From assembly GCA_014860585.1 (NCBI GenBank), contig JACZJL010000122.1, positions 1 through 47,780 of the forward strand: a stretch of DNA of 47,780 nucleotides. Reading direction: 5' to 3'. Both the position numbers and the translations under genes were made by a program. How positions within the stretch are numbered: position 1 is the first letter of the stretch; each line of letters starts with the position of its first letter. Source of the DNA: Bacteroidales bacterium. GTDB taxonomy: Bacteria; Bacteroidota; Bacteroidia; Bacteroidales; 4484-276. Positions 9,354 through 18,018 of this stretch are shown piece by piece. The notes below the pieces were generated by a model. The model did not search any database. It had not been told where the DNA came from and saw only the letters and a program-made list of their open reading frames with translations.

Positions 9354-10157
9354 CTATTGTTCTCCCAATTCTTTTTTGATTTTATCAATATCGATTTTTT
9401 CAGCAGCGCTGATGATATCCGCTTCATTGTCGAAGTTGATGCCTTCGACAGCCAGAAGCGATGTCTGGCCAAAAGGAACAGTCAGTTTGTATCCTGAATA
9501 TTCGTCGTACTCAAGAAGGCCGCGGTATTCATTTACTTTCACTGTTTTATGATTCTGGTCGGTTGAGGAAGTACCATAAGCACCGCCGGCCACGAGGTAC
9601 ATGTTGGCAGCGGCAAGCAGACCGGAGTCATTGCCAATCATTATTTTGAGTTCTTTGTCTTTGTGGCGGTAATAACGTTCAATGACCAGTCCGACAAAAC
9701 CAATTCCTGAACTGGTAACAAGGTCTTCTTCAGCAATCATTGGAAGGTCGTTGATGGTCTCGGGCAGCCCTTTGAGAATCTTATCGCCGATTTCCAGTTC
9801 GATACCGAGGATGGCTTGTCGCACCGCAAAGCGGGAGTCGGTAAAGTTTTTCCCGTCGTAAGCAGTCTCCGCATCCTTAATATTGGCTATCACATCAGGC
9901 GCGGTGTTGGTAAGCCCTTCGCCGCGCGTGTTGGAAGGCCGGTTTTCGCCTGAGCGGCTGCCGCTTTTTTCGCTTTGCGCAGATTCAGGGGTTTCCACTG
10001 CTTTTTCAGTTTGAAAGACTTTGTCCACCGCTTTGTCCACTGCGGCGTCCTCAACTTTGTTCTTGAACTTTCTGATTACACCTTGCGCCTGTAATGGTTG
10101 GATCGCCATTCCACCCACAAGAAGTGTGATGCAGAGCATAATTCCAATTTTTCTCAT
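9354..10157 (-). CDS. Secreted protein of unknown function, first gene of the paralog pair
   Basis: A 267-residue protein. It has a signal peptide ending LQAQG, a short amphipathic segment rich in K/V/D (VEDAAVDKAVDKVF), then a low-complexity Ser/Gly/Arg/Glu linker (~residues 57-85). The remaining ~180 residues match the downstream 198-residue paralog. That shared region starts with a helix pair (AETAYDGKNFTDSRFAVRQ) and contains the conserved tail KTVKVNEYRGLLEYDE. No catalytic motif, lipobox or transmembrane segment is visible beyond the signal. It is translated almost contiguously with its paralog (2-nt gap). A -7 promoter box lies 39 nt upstream. The function is unknown; the duplication and export are what the sequence shows. 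Confidence 0.8.
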   Translation of the reverse strand: MRKIGIMLCITLLVGGMAIQPLQAQGVIRKFKNKVEDAAVDKAVDKVFQTEKAVETPESAQSEKSGSRSGENRPSNTRGEGLTNTAPDVIANIKDAETAYDGKNFTDSRFAVRQAILGIELEIGDKILKGLPETINDLPMIAEEDLVTSSGIGFVGLVIERYYRHKDKELKIMIGNDSGLLAAANMYLVAGGAYGTSSTDQNHKTVKVNEYRGLLEYDEYSGYKLTVPFGQTSLLAVEGINFDNEADIISAAEKIDIDKIKKELGEQ

Positions 10158-10195
10158 GATGCTTATTTTTATAGGTTGGTTAATTTTTCTGAACG

Positions 10196-10203
10196 CAAAA
10201 GTA
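10196..10203 (-). promoter_or_regulatory. -7 promoter box for the secreted-paralog operon
   Basis: On the minus strand this reads TACTTTTG, an exact TAnnTTTG match, 39 nt before the start codon at 10157. Confidence 0.45.
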
Positions 10204-10311
10204 ATGCTTTATCCCGATATGTTTGGAGGTTAATGGTGCAGAAATAATGTACACTTAAAAGTTTTAAGCATGAACACCTGAATGGAGTCTCATTAGAAGC
10301 CCGTGAAATGA

Positions 10312-11328
10312 CTAATAATAATGTGTTTCAACGATCGGCTGCCACAGTTTTCGGTAGTCTTCGGAAGTTGTACCCGGACAAAGTGATGCGAAAATGCAGG
10401 TTTCATGATCATCCAGTTCGATGATCTGGCTCAGGGTACATGGTTCTTTTTCACACTGATGATCGTGGCAAAGCGTGGAGTTGTTACAACAACTGCGGCC
10501 AAGCGACCAGAAATAATCGTTCATCCGTGTAACCGGGTGCCCTGACAATTTGGCGATTAACTTGAAAGCTTGTATGCAATAGCTTCTGATGGGTTCGTCG
10601 GTGGATAGAGGTTTCCGTTCGATCAGTTTACGGCGAAGTGCCTGATCGGTTATTTCCACGCAGCCCGTTCTCATCAGCACCCGTTGCATGTGATAATCCA
10701 TGATCGGGATAAAATTTTCCGGGTCGTTCATCTGGATTAAATCAGCATCCATTAACAATTTGATGAGAAATGTTGATTTTTTCTGCAGGGGATCACTGAA
10801 GGCTTCCATCTTTGGCAGTATTTCATAAAGCCCTTTGCCTTCGTTGATCAGAAAGCCTTTTGATTCGTTGAAAAGATGAACAACCGAACCCTGAAATCCT
10901 GATGTTAAAAACCTGCCAGCGTCCAACATCAATTCAGCACGTTCTTCAAGGCGATCAAGCGAGCAGTTTTCAGGTTGCTCATCATGAGTAAACCAGACTT
11001 TGAGCTGATTACAGATCTCAGTGATAGAACTGCTTACGATAAAATCCGGATTAAGTAGTGGCGCCTCAACTTTTGCCATTTGTAAAAATACATGCTCGAT
11101 GAAGTCCCAACCCCAAAGATTGAGACCCGGATGATGTAAAGAATAGGTGTGATGACAAATGGCTACGGCAAAGAAGTGCATCCTGAATTTTATTTCAGGA
11201 TCAGCATCAAAAGTGAGGTATTCACGCCGGTAAAAATCCTGCCGCGGATTGAGATGACGGATCACTTCCGCAACCTTGTGGCACTGATCAACAGAAAGTT
11301 TTACGGATTCTTTCATTTCCTTTGGCAT
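10312..11328 (-). CDS. Cysteine-rich protein, possibly of the HhH-GPD DNA glycosylase superfamily
   Basis: A 338-residue cytoplasmic protein with no signal or membrane segment. Two features stand out. Residues 206-222 (FIPIMDYHMQRVLMRTG) resemble the segment of HhH-GPD base-excision glycosylases around their catalytic aspartate (consensus near PxDxHvxR), which would make Asp211 the candidate. The C-terminus then carries seven cysteines (280, 281, 287, 292, 297, 311, 317), reminiscent of the [4Fe-4S] loop of endonuclease III/MutY-type enzymes but not with the standard C-x6-C-x2-C-x5-C spacing. The N-terminal half has conserved-looking aromatic/His motifs (AICHHTYSLHHPGLNLWGW). A nucleoside-salvage hydrolase of related fold is an alternative. 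It appears to be a single-gene unit; no helpful neighbour. The gene is certain, the function tentative. Confidence 0.6.
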   Translation of the reverse strand: MPKEMKESVKLSVDQCHKVAEVIRHLNPRQDFYRREYLTFDADPEIKFRMHFFAVAICHHTYSLHHPGLNLWGWDFIEHVFLQMAKVEAPLLNPDFIVSSSITEICNQLKVWFTHDEQPENCSLDRLEERAELMLDAGRFLTSGFQGSVVHLFNESKGFLINEGKGLYEILPKMEAFSDPLQKKSTFLIKLLMDADLIQMNDPENFIPIMDYHMQRVLMRTGCVEITDQALRRKLIERKPLSTDEPIRSYCIQAFKLIAKLSGHPVTRMNDYFWSLGRSCCNNSTLCHDHQCEKEPCTLSQIIELDDHETCIFASLCPGTTSEDYRKLWQPIVETHYY

Positions 11329-11387
11329 AAAAGAAAAATAAATTGAGAGTCAAAATTGCAATACCTTTTGCTCCGCGAATCTTAGCC

Positions 11388-12143
11388 TCATTTAATTAGC
11401 CCGCTTTCCTGCAGTGCGCTTTCCTGGATCATGATTTTATACCTGTCGAAAATGCTGATTTTAATCCATCCAAGTCGCTCATTATCCATGAAAACACCGA
11501 TAAAAGCAACGGTTTCCTGAGGGAACGTATCGCAGTCGTTAAAATGTACATTGTATTCGTAAATCGTAGTATCACCTACCACTCCGACAAGCATCGGGTA
11601 GGAATGGGAGAAATACTGTGTAAGTGTAACTGTGTCGGAGTTGAAAGCATCGGATTTCCTGATAATCTCTCCTCTTTGAAGGGGTTTTATATTAAAATCC
11701 GGAGTAATTGCCAGCACAGTGTCCTTATCCTCTACCCGGTTGCACGTGTAGTTATGGATGAGGTACATCTCCCAGGTATTGGGGTAAAGCCCTTCCTGCA
11801 CAATGGTATCCCTGTTGAGGAAGAGCGTGTCGGAAGTAAAAACTCCCAGCAATTTTGCTGAAGGATGAAGGCATCTGATCATTGACTTGGGAATCTGACC
11901 CATACCCGGCGAACCCCAAATTTCGCTCTGGAATTGTATATCGTCTGTTCCGTTAATGTCCAGATCGAGGTTAAATGTTACCGGATAGTGATAACCTCCT
12001 GCCAAAGTAGTATCATAATAATTAACGATCATATTCCTGCATTCACCTGCTGTAATTTCGGGAGCTGAAGACGTGTGCTCCTTTTCGCATGAATAAATGG
12101 CAAGCAATACCGTAAAAAGTAAAAATGTCTTTGAAGTTTTCAT
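11388..12143 (-). CDS. Hypothetical lipoprotein
   Basis: A 251-residue protein with a short lipoprotein signal ending LLAIYSC (Cys19), so it is probably anchored in the envelope. The mature part looks all-beta, with several Asp/Asn-rich turns (LDLDINGTDD), and ends in an amphipathic tail. The DINGTDD stretch resembles descriptions of calculated values in Bacteroidota surface lipoproteins, but I cannot assign a family. The gene stands alone, with 44 bp to the next minus-strand gene upstream and 59 bp to the next one downstream. Confidence 0.7.
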   Translation of the reverse strand: MKTSKTFLLFTVLLAIYSCEKEHTSSAPEITAGECRNMIVNYYDTTLAGGYHYPVTFNLDLDINGTDDIQFQSEIWGSPGMGQIPKSMIRCLHPSAKLLGVFTSDTLFLNRDTIVQEGLYPNTWEMYLIHNYTCNRVEDKDTVLAITPDFNIKPLQRGEIIRKSDAFNSDTVTLTQYFSHSYPMLVGVVGDTTIYEYNVHFNDCDTFPQETVAFIGVFMDNERLGWIKISIFDRYKIMIQESALQESGLIK

Positions 12144-12187
12144 CAGCTCAGCGATCAGGAAAATTTTAAGCGAATTGAATTCGTAGG

Positions 12188-12658
12188 TTACTTTGGATAA
12201 GCTCCGAAAAATTTATTGAGAAACCGGTGAAATTTATGAATGGAACCGACCGGCTCTGCGAACATCAGGATACATTCTCGCTGAACCAGGTTAAGACCAT
12301 TTTCCGTGGCATATTCAGCCGCTTCATCACTCTGAGCGCCCTGCTGCAGCCATATATGACGGATTTTTTTAGCATGGGTTTCCTTAACTATGGGTAACAC
12401 CTTTTCGGGTTGGGTGCAAACAATTACCGCTGTTACCTCTTCAGGCAAGGTGGCTATGTCCCTGTAGCATTTTACCCCCTCAAATTCATGCAACTCCGGG
12501 TGTATGGGATAGAGATGATAGTCCTTTTTGTTTAACTCTTTAAAAATCGTATTGCCAAACTTCTGACTTTTTCTTGAAATTCCAACAATCGCAACGTGTT
12601 TTTGATACATGAAGGACTTAACTGACTCAAGATTTGATTTCTGGTTTTTTTGTGCCAT
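12188..12658 (-). CDS. CoA-binding domain protein (YccU-like, CoA_binding_2)
   Basis: A 156-residue single-domain Rossmann protein. The first strand and nucleotide loop read VAIVGISRKSQKFGN (residues 22-36), typical of the succinyl-CoA synthetase-type CoA-binding fold. The motifs LYPIHPE, AVIVCTQPE and IWLQQGAQS are the usual YccU-family landmarks, and length matches the family. It is known to bind CoA; the physiological role is not settled. It is divergent from a CoA-transferase gene across 118 bp, which fits a link to CoA thioester metabolism (inference). Confidence 0.9.
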   Translation of the reverse strand: MAQKNQKSNLESVKSFMYQKHVAIVGISRKSQKFGNTIFKELNKKDYHLYPIHPELHEFEGVKCYRDIATLPEEVTAVIVCTQPEKVLPIVKETHAKKIRHIWLQQGAQSDEAAEYATENGLNLVQRECILMFAEPVGSIHKFHRFLNKFFGAYPK

Positions 12659-12680
12659 ATTCAGTTCTCAATTTTTTATG

Positions 12681-12688
12681 CAAACATA
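12681..12688 (-). promoter_or_regulatory. -7 promoter box for the CoA-binding protein gene
   Basis: On the minus strand this reads TATGTTTG, an exact TAnnTTTG match, 23 nt before the start codon at 12658. Confidence 0.45.
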
Positions 12689-12776
12689 GAATTCTTTTCT
12701 GAAACGGTAACATACTCCTTCAAATCGTGGAAAATGGTTATTTTTACACCGTTTTTTAACAAAAATATTTTTTGAA

Positions 12777-14150
12777 ATGAAGGTTGTTCAACGAGTTGAA
12801 GATGCCATCAATGCATCCAACATCAAAAAGGGAAGTATCATTTACACAGCAGGAAATGCAGCTACCCCGCAGGTTTTGCTGAGGCAGATTGCTTCGGACC
12901 CTGAAATCACCGACGCCCAGATGCTGAGTGTTTTACTGTTGGGAAATGTTGGCCATCTTTTTAGCCCTGAAACCTGTGAAAGGATCACCCACAGGGTGAT
13001 ATTTAACGGCCCGCATTCACGGGAAGCAATGAACACAGGGAAAGCGACCTATCAACTCATGCACCTGTCGGACATTCCCAGACAGATGAGGGAATATGTG
13101 AAGCCCAATGTGGTTTTTCTCTCAGTTGCCGGCCCCGACAATGGTGGAAATTTCAGCTATGGAACAACAGTAGAAGGGTGCAAAGGCGCCATTGATTCTG
13201 TAAAAGACAACGGCGGATTGGTGATCGTTGAGCGCAACGCCAAAATGCCCTTTATTATGGGCACAACAATTCATAAGTCTGAAATTGACTATCTCATCGA
13301 TACCGACTATCACCTCCCTGTCAGCCCTGTGCACGAACCCGAAGAGCGTGCAAGGAGAATAGCAACAATCATTGCGGAGCTATACATCACCAATGGCTGC
13401 ACGCTGCAATACGGGATAGGAGAAGTTCCCGAAGCCGTTACCGATGCAATCATTGATAAAGGGGTAAAAGATATCGGCATCCATTCCGAGTTGTTTGCTG
13501 ATGCCATGAGAAGGCTTATTGAGCATGGCGTGGTTACCAACCGGTATTTACCTTTCAATTTCTCCACTGCAAGTATTTTTTTGGCCAACGATAAATTCGG
13601 CTACGACTGGATGAACTTCAACAGTTCGATCCAAAGCCGACCCTGTGATTTTACCAACTCCATCCCTGTCATTGCAAGCCTCCCAAAAATGATTGCCATC
13701 AACAGTGCCATTGGTGTTGACCTGCATAGTAATGTTTGGGCTGATTCGTTGAATGCAACGAAGATATACAGCGGCCTTGGCGGTCAGGCTGACTTTTTAA
13801 GGGGTTCGTACCTTTCAAGGGGGGGAGTTCCCATTATTGCCATGAAATCTACCACTTCAAACGGTGAGTCTAAAATTATGCTTAAATGCCCGGAAGGGAT
13901 TACTACTTCAGCGATTTCTGCCGACCCGGTGACAATTGTGACCGAATACGGCGCCTTTAACCCGCGCGGCCTCAACATTGCCGAACACGCCGTTGGAATA
14001 GCCCACCTGGCCGAACCACGGTATCGCGAAAAACTCCTTAAGTATATCTATGAAAGTAAAGAATATCATAAACCCCCGGAAGCACTCCGCGACCGAACCC
14101 CAAGAGGATTTACACCTTATGAAGCCATAAAATCAACCAACTTCTTCTGA
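12777..14150 (+). CDS. Acetyl-CoA hydrolase/4-hydroxybutyrate CoA-transferase family protein
   Basis: A 457-residue family-I CoA-transferase of the acetyl-CoA hydrolase/transferase type. The catalytic glutamate motif GIHSELFAD is present with Glu238, the residue expected to form the glutamyl-CoA thioester and equivalent to the active-site Glu of clostridial 4-hydroxybutyrate CoA-transferase. Other family landmarks are GIGEVPEAV, INSAIGVDL, SGLGGQADF and the C-terminal VTEYGAFNPRG. It exchanges CoA between an acyl-CoA and acetate or a similar acid, usual in fermentation of succinate, 4-hydroxybutyrate or butyrate. Substrate cannot be fixed from sequence alone. It is divergent from a CoA-binding protein. 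The ATG at 12777 gives a normal family N-terminus. Confidence 0.92.
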   Translation: MKVVQRVEDAINASNIKKGSIIYTAGNAATPQVLLRQIASDPEITDAQMLSVLLLGNVGHLFSPETCERITHRVIFNGPHSREAMNTGKATYQLMHLSDIPRQMREYVKPNVVFLSVAGPDNGGNFSYGTTVEGCKGAIDSVKDNGGLVIVERNAKMPFIMGTTIHKSEIDYLIDTDYHLPVSPVHEPEERARRIATIIAELYITNGCTLQYGIGEVPEAVTDAIIDKGVKDIGIHSELFADAMRRLIEHGVVTNRYLPFNFSTASIFLANDKFGYDWMNFNSSIQSRPCDFTNSIPVIASLPKMIAINSAIGVDLHSNVWADSLNATKIYSGLGGQADFLRGSYLSRGGVPIIAMKSTTSNGESKIMLKCPEGITTSAISADPVTIVTEYGAFNPRGLNIAEHAVGIAHLAEPRYREKLLKYIYESKEYHKPPEALRDRTPRGFTPYEAIKSTNFF

Positions 14151-14201
14151 TTGTAATTGAACACATCAACAAATATTATTAATTAACCAAATGAACTGGA
14201 A

Positions 14202-15896
14202 ATGAAAAATTTAACTTTTTTAATCGTGCTAACAGCTTTCGCTATGATGCAATTTTCATGTACAAACCCCTCCCCTGTCTTAAATGATGAGGACCAGCGT
14301 GCAGGAATTATACCCCAGGGGGTTGATTTTGAACCACTTCCCGGCATCGATATGCAGGAAAAGTTGAACGAATTTGCTGAGTTTGAACTCACCTCAGACC
14401 TGAGTCACCTTACAGCCAGCGAACGTGAAATCCTGCCCTTGCTTTTTGAAGCCGCTCAGATTATGGAAGACCTTTACTGGAAACAAGCCATCGGGAACAG
14501 GGATGATTTTCTGAGCCGGATTAAAGATGAAAATGCCCGCAAATTTGCAAAAATTCATTACGGACCATGGGACCGGATGGGCAACAACGAAACCTACCTG
14601 ACGAACATCGGACCGAAACCGGACGGCGCCAATTTCTACCCGGAAGATATGACAAAGGAAGAGTTTGAAAGCCTGGATCATCCCTTCAAATCAAGTCAGT
14701 ATACCCTTATTCGCCGCGACAACGACGGCAACCTGAAAGTAATCTGGTATCATGAGGCATATGAGGCTTACATTAAAAAAGCTGCAGAGTTATTGCAAAA
14801 AGCTGCAGGTATTTCGACCAATGAAGGATTGAAAAACTACCTGAACCTGCGCGCAGAAGCACTGCTCACCGACGATTACCAGGCGAGCGATATGGCCTGG
14901 ATGGATATGAAAGATTCCAATGTGGATTTTGTTGTCGGGCCAATCGAAAATTATGAAGATCAACTTTTTGGCTACAAGGCAGCTTATGAGTCCTTTATTC
15001 TGATCAAAGACGCGGAATGGAGCGACCGCCTGCAAAGATTTGCCGCCATGTTGCCTGAGCTGCAAACTGAAATACCAACGAACGAAAAATATAAAACAGA
15101 GATCCCAGGCTCCGATTCTGACCTCAATGCTTACGATGCCATTTACTACGCCGGCGACTGCAACGCAGGGAGCAAAACCATCGCCATCAACCTGCCCAAC
15201 GACCCGGAAGTACATGTAGCAAAGGGTACACGGAAGTTACAACTGAAAAATTCGATGAAAGCCAAATTTGACAAAATCCTTGTTCCCATCGCTGAAAAGC
15301 TGATTGATCCCGCTCAGCAAAAACACGTCACCTTTGACGCTTTCTTTGCCAATACCATGTTCCACGAAGTTGCCCACGGAATGGGGGTTAAAAATACCGT
15401 CACAGGCAAAGGGCCGGCCAGGGAAGCATTGAAAGAAACCTATTCTTCCATCGAAGAAGGCAAGGCCGACATCATGGGATTGTGGCTGGTAACCAAACTG
15501 CGTGAAAAAGGTGAGATCACCGATGGTGAACTGATGGACAATTTCGTTACCTTTTTCGCCGGCGTATTCCGCTCCAGCCGCTTTGGCACGGCCAGCGCCC
15601 ATGGAAAAGCAAACATGATGCGATTCAACTTCTTCGAAGATTTTGGCGCTTACACACGTAGCGACGAAGGCTATTACACCATCAACCTCGAAAAAATGAT
15701 AGAAGCCATGAATGTTTTGGTTGACAAGATTATGACCATTCAGGGCGACGGCGATTACGACGCTGCCAAAGCCTGGATTGACGCCGACGGCAATCTGCGG
15801 GAAAGCCTCAGCATTGACCTTGCCCGTCTCAACGATGGCGGTATCCCGGTTGACATCTATTTTAAACAAGGTCCCGAAATGGTCGGACTCAAATAA
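14202..15896 (+). CDS. Dipeptidyl-peptidase III-like (M49-type) zinc metallopeptidase lipoprotein
   Basis: A 564-residue protein with a lipoprotein signal ending MMQFSC (Cys20). The zinc motif is HEVAH (His388, Glu389, His392), followed 30 residues later by EEGKAD (Glu418/419), the usual third-ligand motif of M49. Eukaryotic DPP III has a longer HExxGH; this is the pentapeptide HExxH variant reported for some bacterial relatives. The surrounding order (NTMFHEVAHG... IEEGKADIMGLW) is typical of the Bacteroidota DPP III-like group. It probably removes dipeptides from peptide N-termini, outside the inner membrane given the lipobox. A start at 14202 gives the full signal; the ATG at 14190 is out of frame. 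It ends in a clear terminator and stands as a single gene. Confidence 0.88.
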   Translation: MKNLTFLIVLTAFAMMQFSCTNPSPVLNDEDQRAGIIPQGVDFEPLPGIDMQEKLNEFAEFELTSDLSHLTASEREILPLLFEAAQIMEDLYWKQAIGNRDDFLSRIKDENARKFAKIHYGPWDRMGNNETYLTNIGPKPDGANFYPEDMTKEEFESLDHPFKSSQYTLIRRDNDGNLKVIWYHEAYEAYIKKAAELLQKAAGISTNEGLKNYLNLRAEALLTDDYQASDMAWMDMKDSNVDFVVGPIENYEDQLFGYKAAYESFILIKDAEWSDRLQRFAAMLPELQTEIPTNEKYKTEIPGSDSDLNAYDAIYYAGDCNAGSKTIAINLPNDPEVHVAKGTRKLQLKNSMKAKFDKILVPIAEKLIDPAQQKHVTFDAFFANTMFHEVAHGMGVKNTVTGKGPAREALKETYSSIEEGKADIMGLWLVTKLREKGEITDGELMDNFVTFFAGVFRSSRFGTASAHGKANMMRFNFFEDFGAYTRSDEGYYTINLEKMIEAMNVLVDKIMTIQGDGDYDAAKAWIDADGNLRESLSIDLARLNDGGIPVDIYFKQGPEMVGLK

Positions 15897-15924
15897 GAAC
15901 TACTATTATCTGACTTTTTAGAAG

Positions 15925-15960
15925 CCCTCCAATTCGCTGTCAGGTTGGAGGGTTTTGTTT
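15925..15960 (+). terminator. Rho-independent terminator of the M49-like gene
   Basis: CCCTCCAA, a 12-nt loop, TTGGAGGG, then TTTTGTTT: a perfect 8-bp stem, 28 nt past the stop at 15896. Confidence 0.9.
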
Positions 15961-15995
15961 GAATATAAGCCAGGAAGCTTGAGCTATAGCTGATA

Positions 15996-17108
15996 TCATC
16001 TGTCAGTAAAACTTCTTATGGTATCAATCGCTTGCCCATCCAAAGTAATCAGTCGGGATGCAAGGTTAGTGGTTAAGCAGGAATGAACAGGCAGAATTCC
16101 GACAAATTGACCGGGATAGAATCTGGAAATGTTTTCGCGGGTGGTTTTGATGATGCCGTGTTCCTGCGAAAGTGATTTAATAAAGGTGTGCCCAACCGGT
16201 TCCGACCAGCCCTTTTCGTTCAGCCACACCACCTCGCCGAATGTGGGGTTGCCATTTTCATCAGGGATAAATTCCTTTGAGAGATGTATGGCGCCGCCAT
16301 AGATCACCACTTCCAGCCTTTCCGGGTGAATTGCCACCACAGGGCAGGCCAGGGCGACGGCAATCTGATTGTACCTGCATGAACCCAGTTTCTGTTGCAT
16401 CAGGTCGTAAAAGACAAAATTGCCGGGACGTATTTCATCAACACCATCAAGGTTTTCTGTGAGCGACAATGCTGGTGTATCGCCAACGGAAAGCATTGGA
16501 ACGATTCCTTTTTCGAGCAAAAAGGTTTTGAGCGTTCGCAGTTTTACCAAACTTTGATTATGAATGTTCAAAATGGCTGCCGGATTGGCGTGTTGATAAG
16601 TATTTCCGTTATGAACAATCAATCCTTTGAAAGTCAATTTGTTTTTACTGTTGATGATTTGTACCAGCCGGAGTACTTCTTCCTGTTTCTCCACTTCGAT
16701 TCCCGTCCGGTGATAACCTGCATCAATTTTAACGAAAATATTCACCGGATGCCCGACCCACTTCGCCAGTGCTTCAACTGCTTCCGGATTTTCGACAAGC
16801 ACATTCAGAGTGATCCTGCCTGCCAAATCATTGATTTCATCCATCTCAGCCAGGTTAAGCGGAAAAGCAATGGTAATGTCATTCCAACCGTTTTTGGCAA
16901 AATATTCGGCCATCGTTACCGAAGAAACTGTAATCCTGGTTACTCCGAAATCCCTGAACCAACTTCCGATCTCAGCCGACTGATGGGTTTTAAAATGTGG
17001 TCTGAAAACAACCTGATGCCTGGCAGCCTTTTCGGCCATAAAACTTATGTTGGCTAGGCATTTGTTATGGTCAAGTAGCAAAGTAGGGCGTTTTAGCTGC
17101 ATCAGCAT
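15996..17108 (-). CDS. D-threonine aldolase/D-serine dehydratase-like PLP enzyme
   Basis: A 370-residue enzyme of the alanine-racemase-fold D-threonine aldolase family. The N-terminal half is an alanine racemase-type barrel: RPHFKTHQS holds Lys40, the likely PLP lysine, and KIDAGYHRTG is the next conserved strand. The C-terminal beta domain ends in PVHSCLTTNL with His342 and Cys344, the metal-binding pair of DSD1/D-TA enzymes. These enzymes cleave D-threonine (or related D-3-hydroxy amino acids) to glycine and an aldehyde, or dehydrate D-serine; sequence alone does not separate the two. A second Met at position 3 is an equally good start. It stands as a single gene. Confidence 0.9.
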   Translation of the reverse strand: MLMQLKRPTLLLDHNKCLANISFMAEKAARHQVVFRPHFKTHQSAEIGSWFRDFGVTRITVSSVTMAEYFAKNGWNDITIAFPLNLAEMDEINDLAGRITLNVLVENPEAVEALAKWVGHPVNIFVKIDAGYHRTGIEVEKQEEVLRLVQIINSKNKLTFKGLIVHNGNTYQHANPAAILNIHNQSLVKLRTLKTFLLEKGIVPMLSVGDTPALSLTENLDGVDEIRPGNFVFYDLMQQKLGSCRYNQIAVALACPVVAIHPERLEVVIYGGAIHLSKEFIPDENGNPTFGEVVWLNEKGWSEPVGHTFIKSLSQEHGIIKTTRENISRFYPGQFVGILPVHSCLTTNLASRLITLDGQAIDTIRSFTDR

Positions 17109-17154
17109 GTGTTATTATGAAAGGTTAATGATTGAATGAATTGAGATTGACGCA

Positions 17155-17919
17155 TTAAAGCTTTCGGTTTTTTCCCGAAATCACATTGTCCACAAATTCC
17201 TGCATGTTTTCGTAGTGTGATCCTTCCCAGTAAATCTTTCCGCACGTCTGGCATTGATAAAAATGACTAAAAAAAGCTTTCGTATTCTCTCTGAGCTGAT
17301 GTTCAATATCGCTCTTTGCCACTTCATCGATCAATCCGTTGCAGACAATACACCGGTAAAAAGGGCGCAACTCATTCTGAAGATCAAATCTCCTGATCAC
17401 CTCCCAAAGCTGCTTTTTCGAGTCTTGTGACCTAACCCAATAACCGTGTGTGACCTGGCCGTTCTTTAAAATACCGATATCACGGGTAAGGATAATTCGG
17501 TTTTCAGTGATGGAAATCTTCACAATTTCATCATCATCCAGGTCATTGCGGTAATAAGTATCAAAACCCAGCATCCGCAAATATTTGCAAAGTTTCCCAA
17601 GGTGTACATCAAGGACGAATCTGGTTTCGCGCAGAGGGTTGGCTCTCAGTTTCGAAATTTCGCGGACGTCAATACTTTCGAAAACCGGGTAAACCGAAAT
17701 AAAATCGCCATTTTGCAAGGTATAACTGAAATCCTGCGATTCACCATTAACCAGAATAAGGTCAACCTCGGCGTGAGGGATGCCCAACGATTCAATGGCG
17801 TCTTTGACCGTTTGGTTGTATTTAAAGCTGTAGCTGAAACTTTTTTTCCTTTTGTTTTTGGGTAAAAAGTCGTTCAACTCCTCATAAAACCTGAACTCTG
17901 CTTTTCTCTCAGGCACCAT
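17155..17919 (-). CDS. Mut7-C RNase domain protein with N-terminal ubiquitin-like domain
   Basis: The N-terminal ~80 residues carry the Mut7-C-associated ubiquitin-like domain (RFYEELNDFLP, VDLILVNGESQDFSY, NGDFISVYP). The C-terminal Mut7-C domain (FVLDVHLGKLCKYLRMLGFDT, then RIILTRDIGIL) has the PIN-like acidic pattern, followed by two Cys pairs (CIVC, CQTC) that look like a zinc ribbon. The family is a predicted RNase. An in-frame ATG at 17979 would add 20 residues, but I chose 17919: family members begin near the RFYEEL motif, and TAATTTTG promoter boxes lie inside the extension. The gene is divergent from the symporter at 18019. Confidence 0.88.
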   Translation of the reverse strand: MVPERKAEFRFYEELNDFLPKNKRKKSFSYSFKYNQTVKDAIESLGIPHAEVDLILVNGESQDFSYTLQNGDFISVYPVFESIDVREISKLRANPLRETRFVLDVHLGKLCKYLRMLGFDTYYRNDLDDDEIVKISITENRIILTRDIGILKNGQVTHGYWVRSQDSKKQLWEVIRRFDLQNELRPFYRCIVCNGLIDEVAKSDIEHQLRENTKAFFSHFYQCQTCGKIYWEGSHYENMQEFVDNVISGKNRKL

Positions 17920-17936
17920 TAAACACAATTTTGGCT

Positions 17937-17953
17937 CAAAATTATCAAAATTA
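17937..17953 (-). promoter_or_regulatory. Tandem -7 promoter boxes for the Mut7-C gene
   Basis: On the minus strand there are two exact TAATTTTG copies 9 bp apart, 17 and 26 nt before the ATG at 17919. Their position supports the shorter protein. Confidence 0.4.
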
Positions 17954-17993
17954 TCCGACAACCTGATGGTGATCAACATGTAATTGAAAACAC

Positions 17994-18001
17994 TAAATTT
18001 G
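17994..18001 (+). promoter_or_regulatory. -7 promoter box for the symporter gene
   Basis: TAAATTTG, an exact TAnnTTTG match, 17 nt before the start at 18019. No strong -33 box. Confidence 0.45.
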
Positions 18002-18018
18002 CCCTGTATAATTTAAAA

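Noticed and set aside
15237-15869. A 210-codon minus-strand frame opposite the M49-like gene
   Set aside because: A shadow of the certain plus-strand metallopeptidase; no signal or domain.
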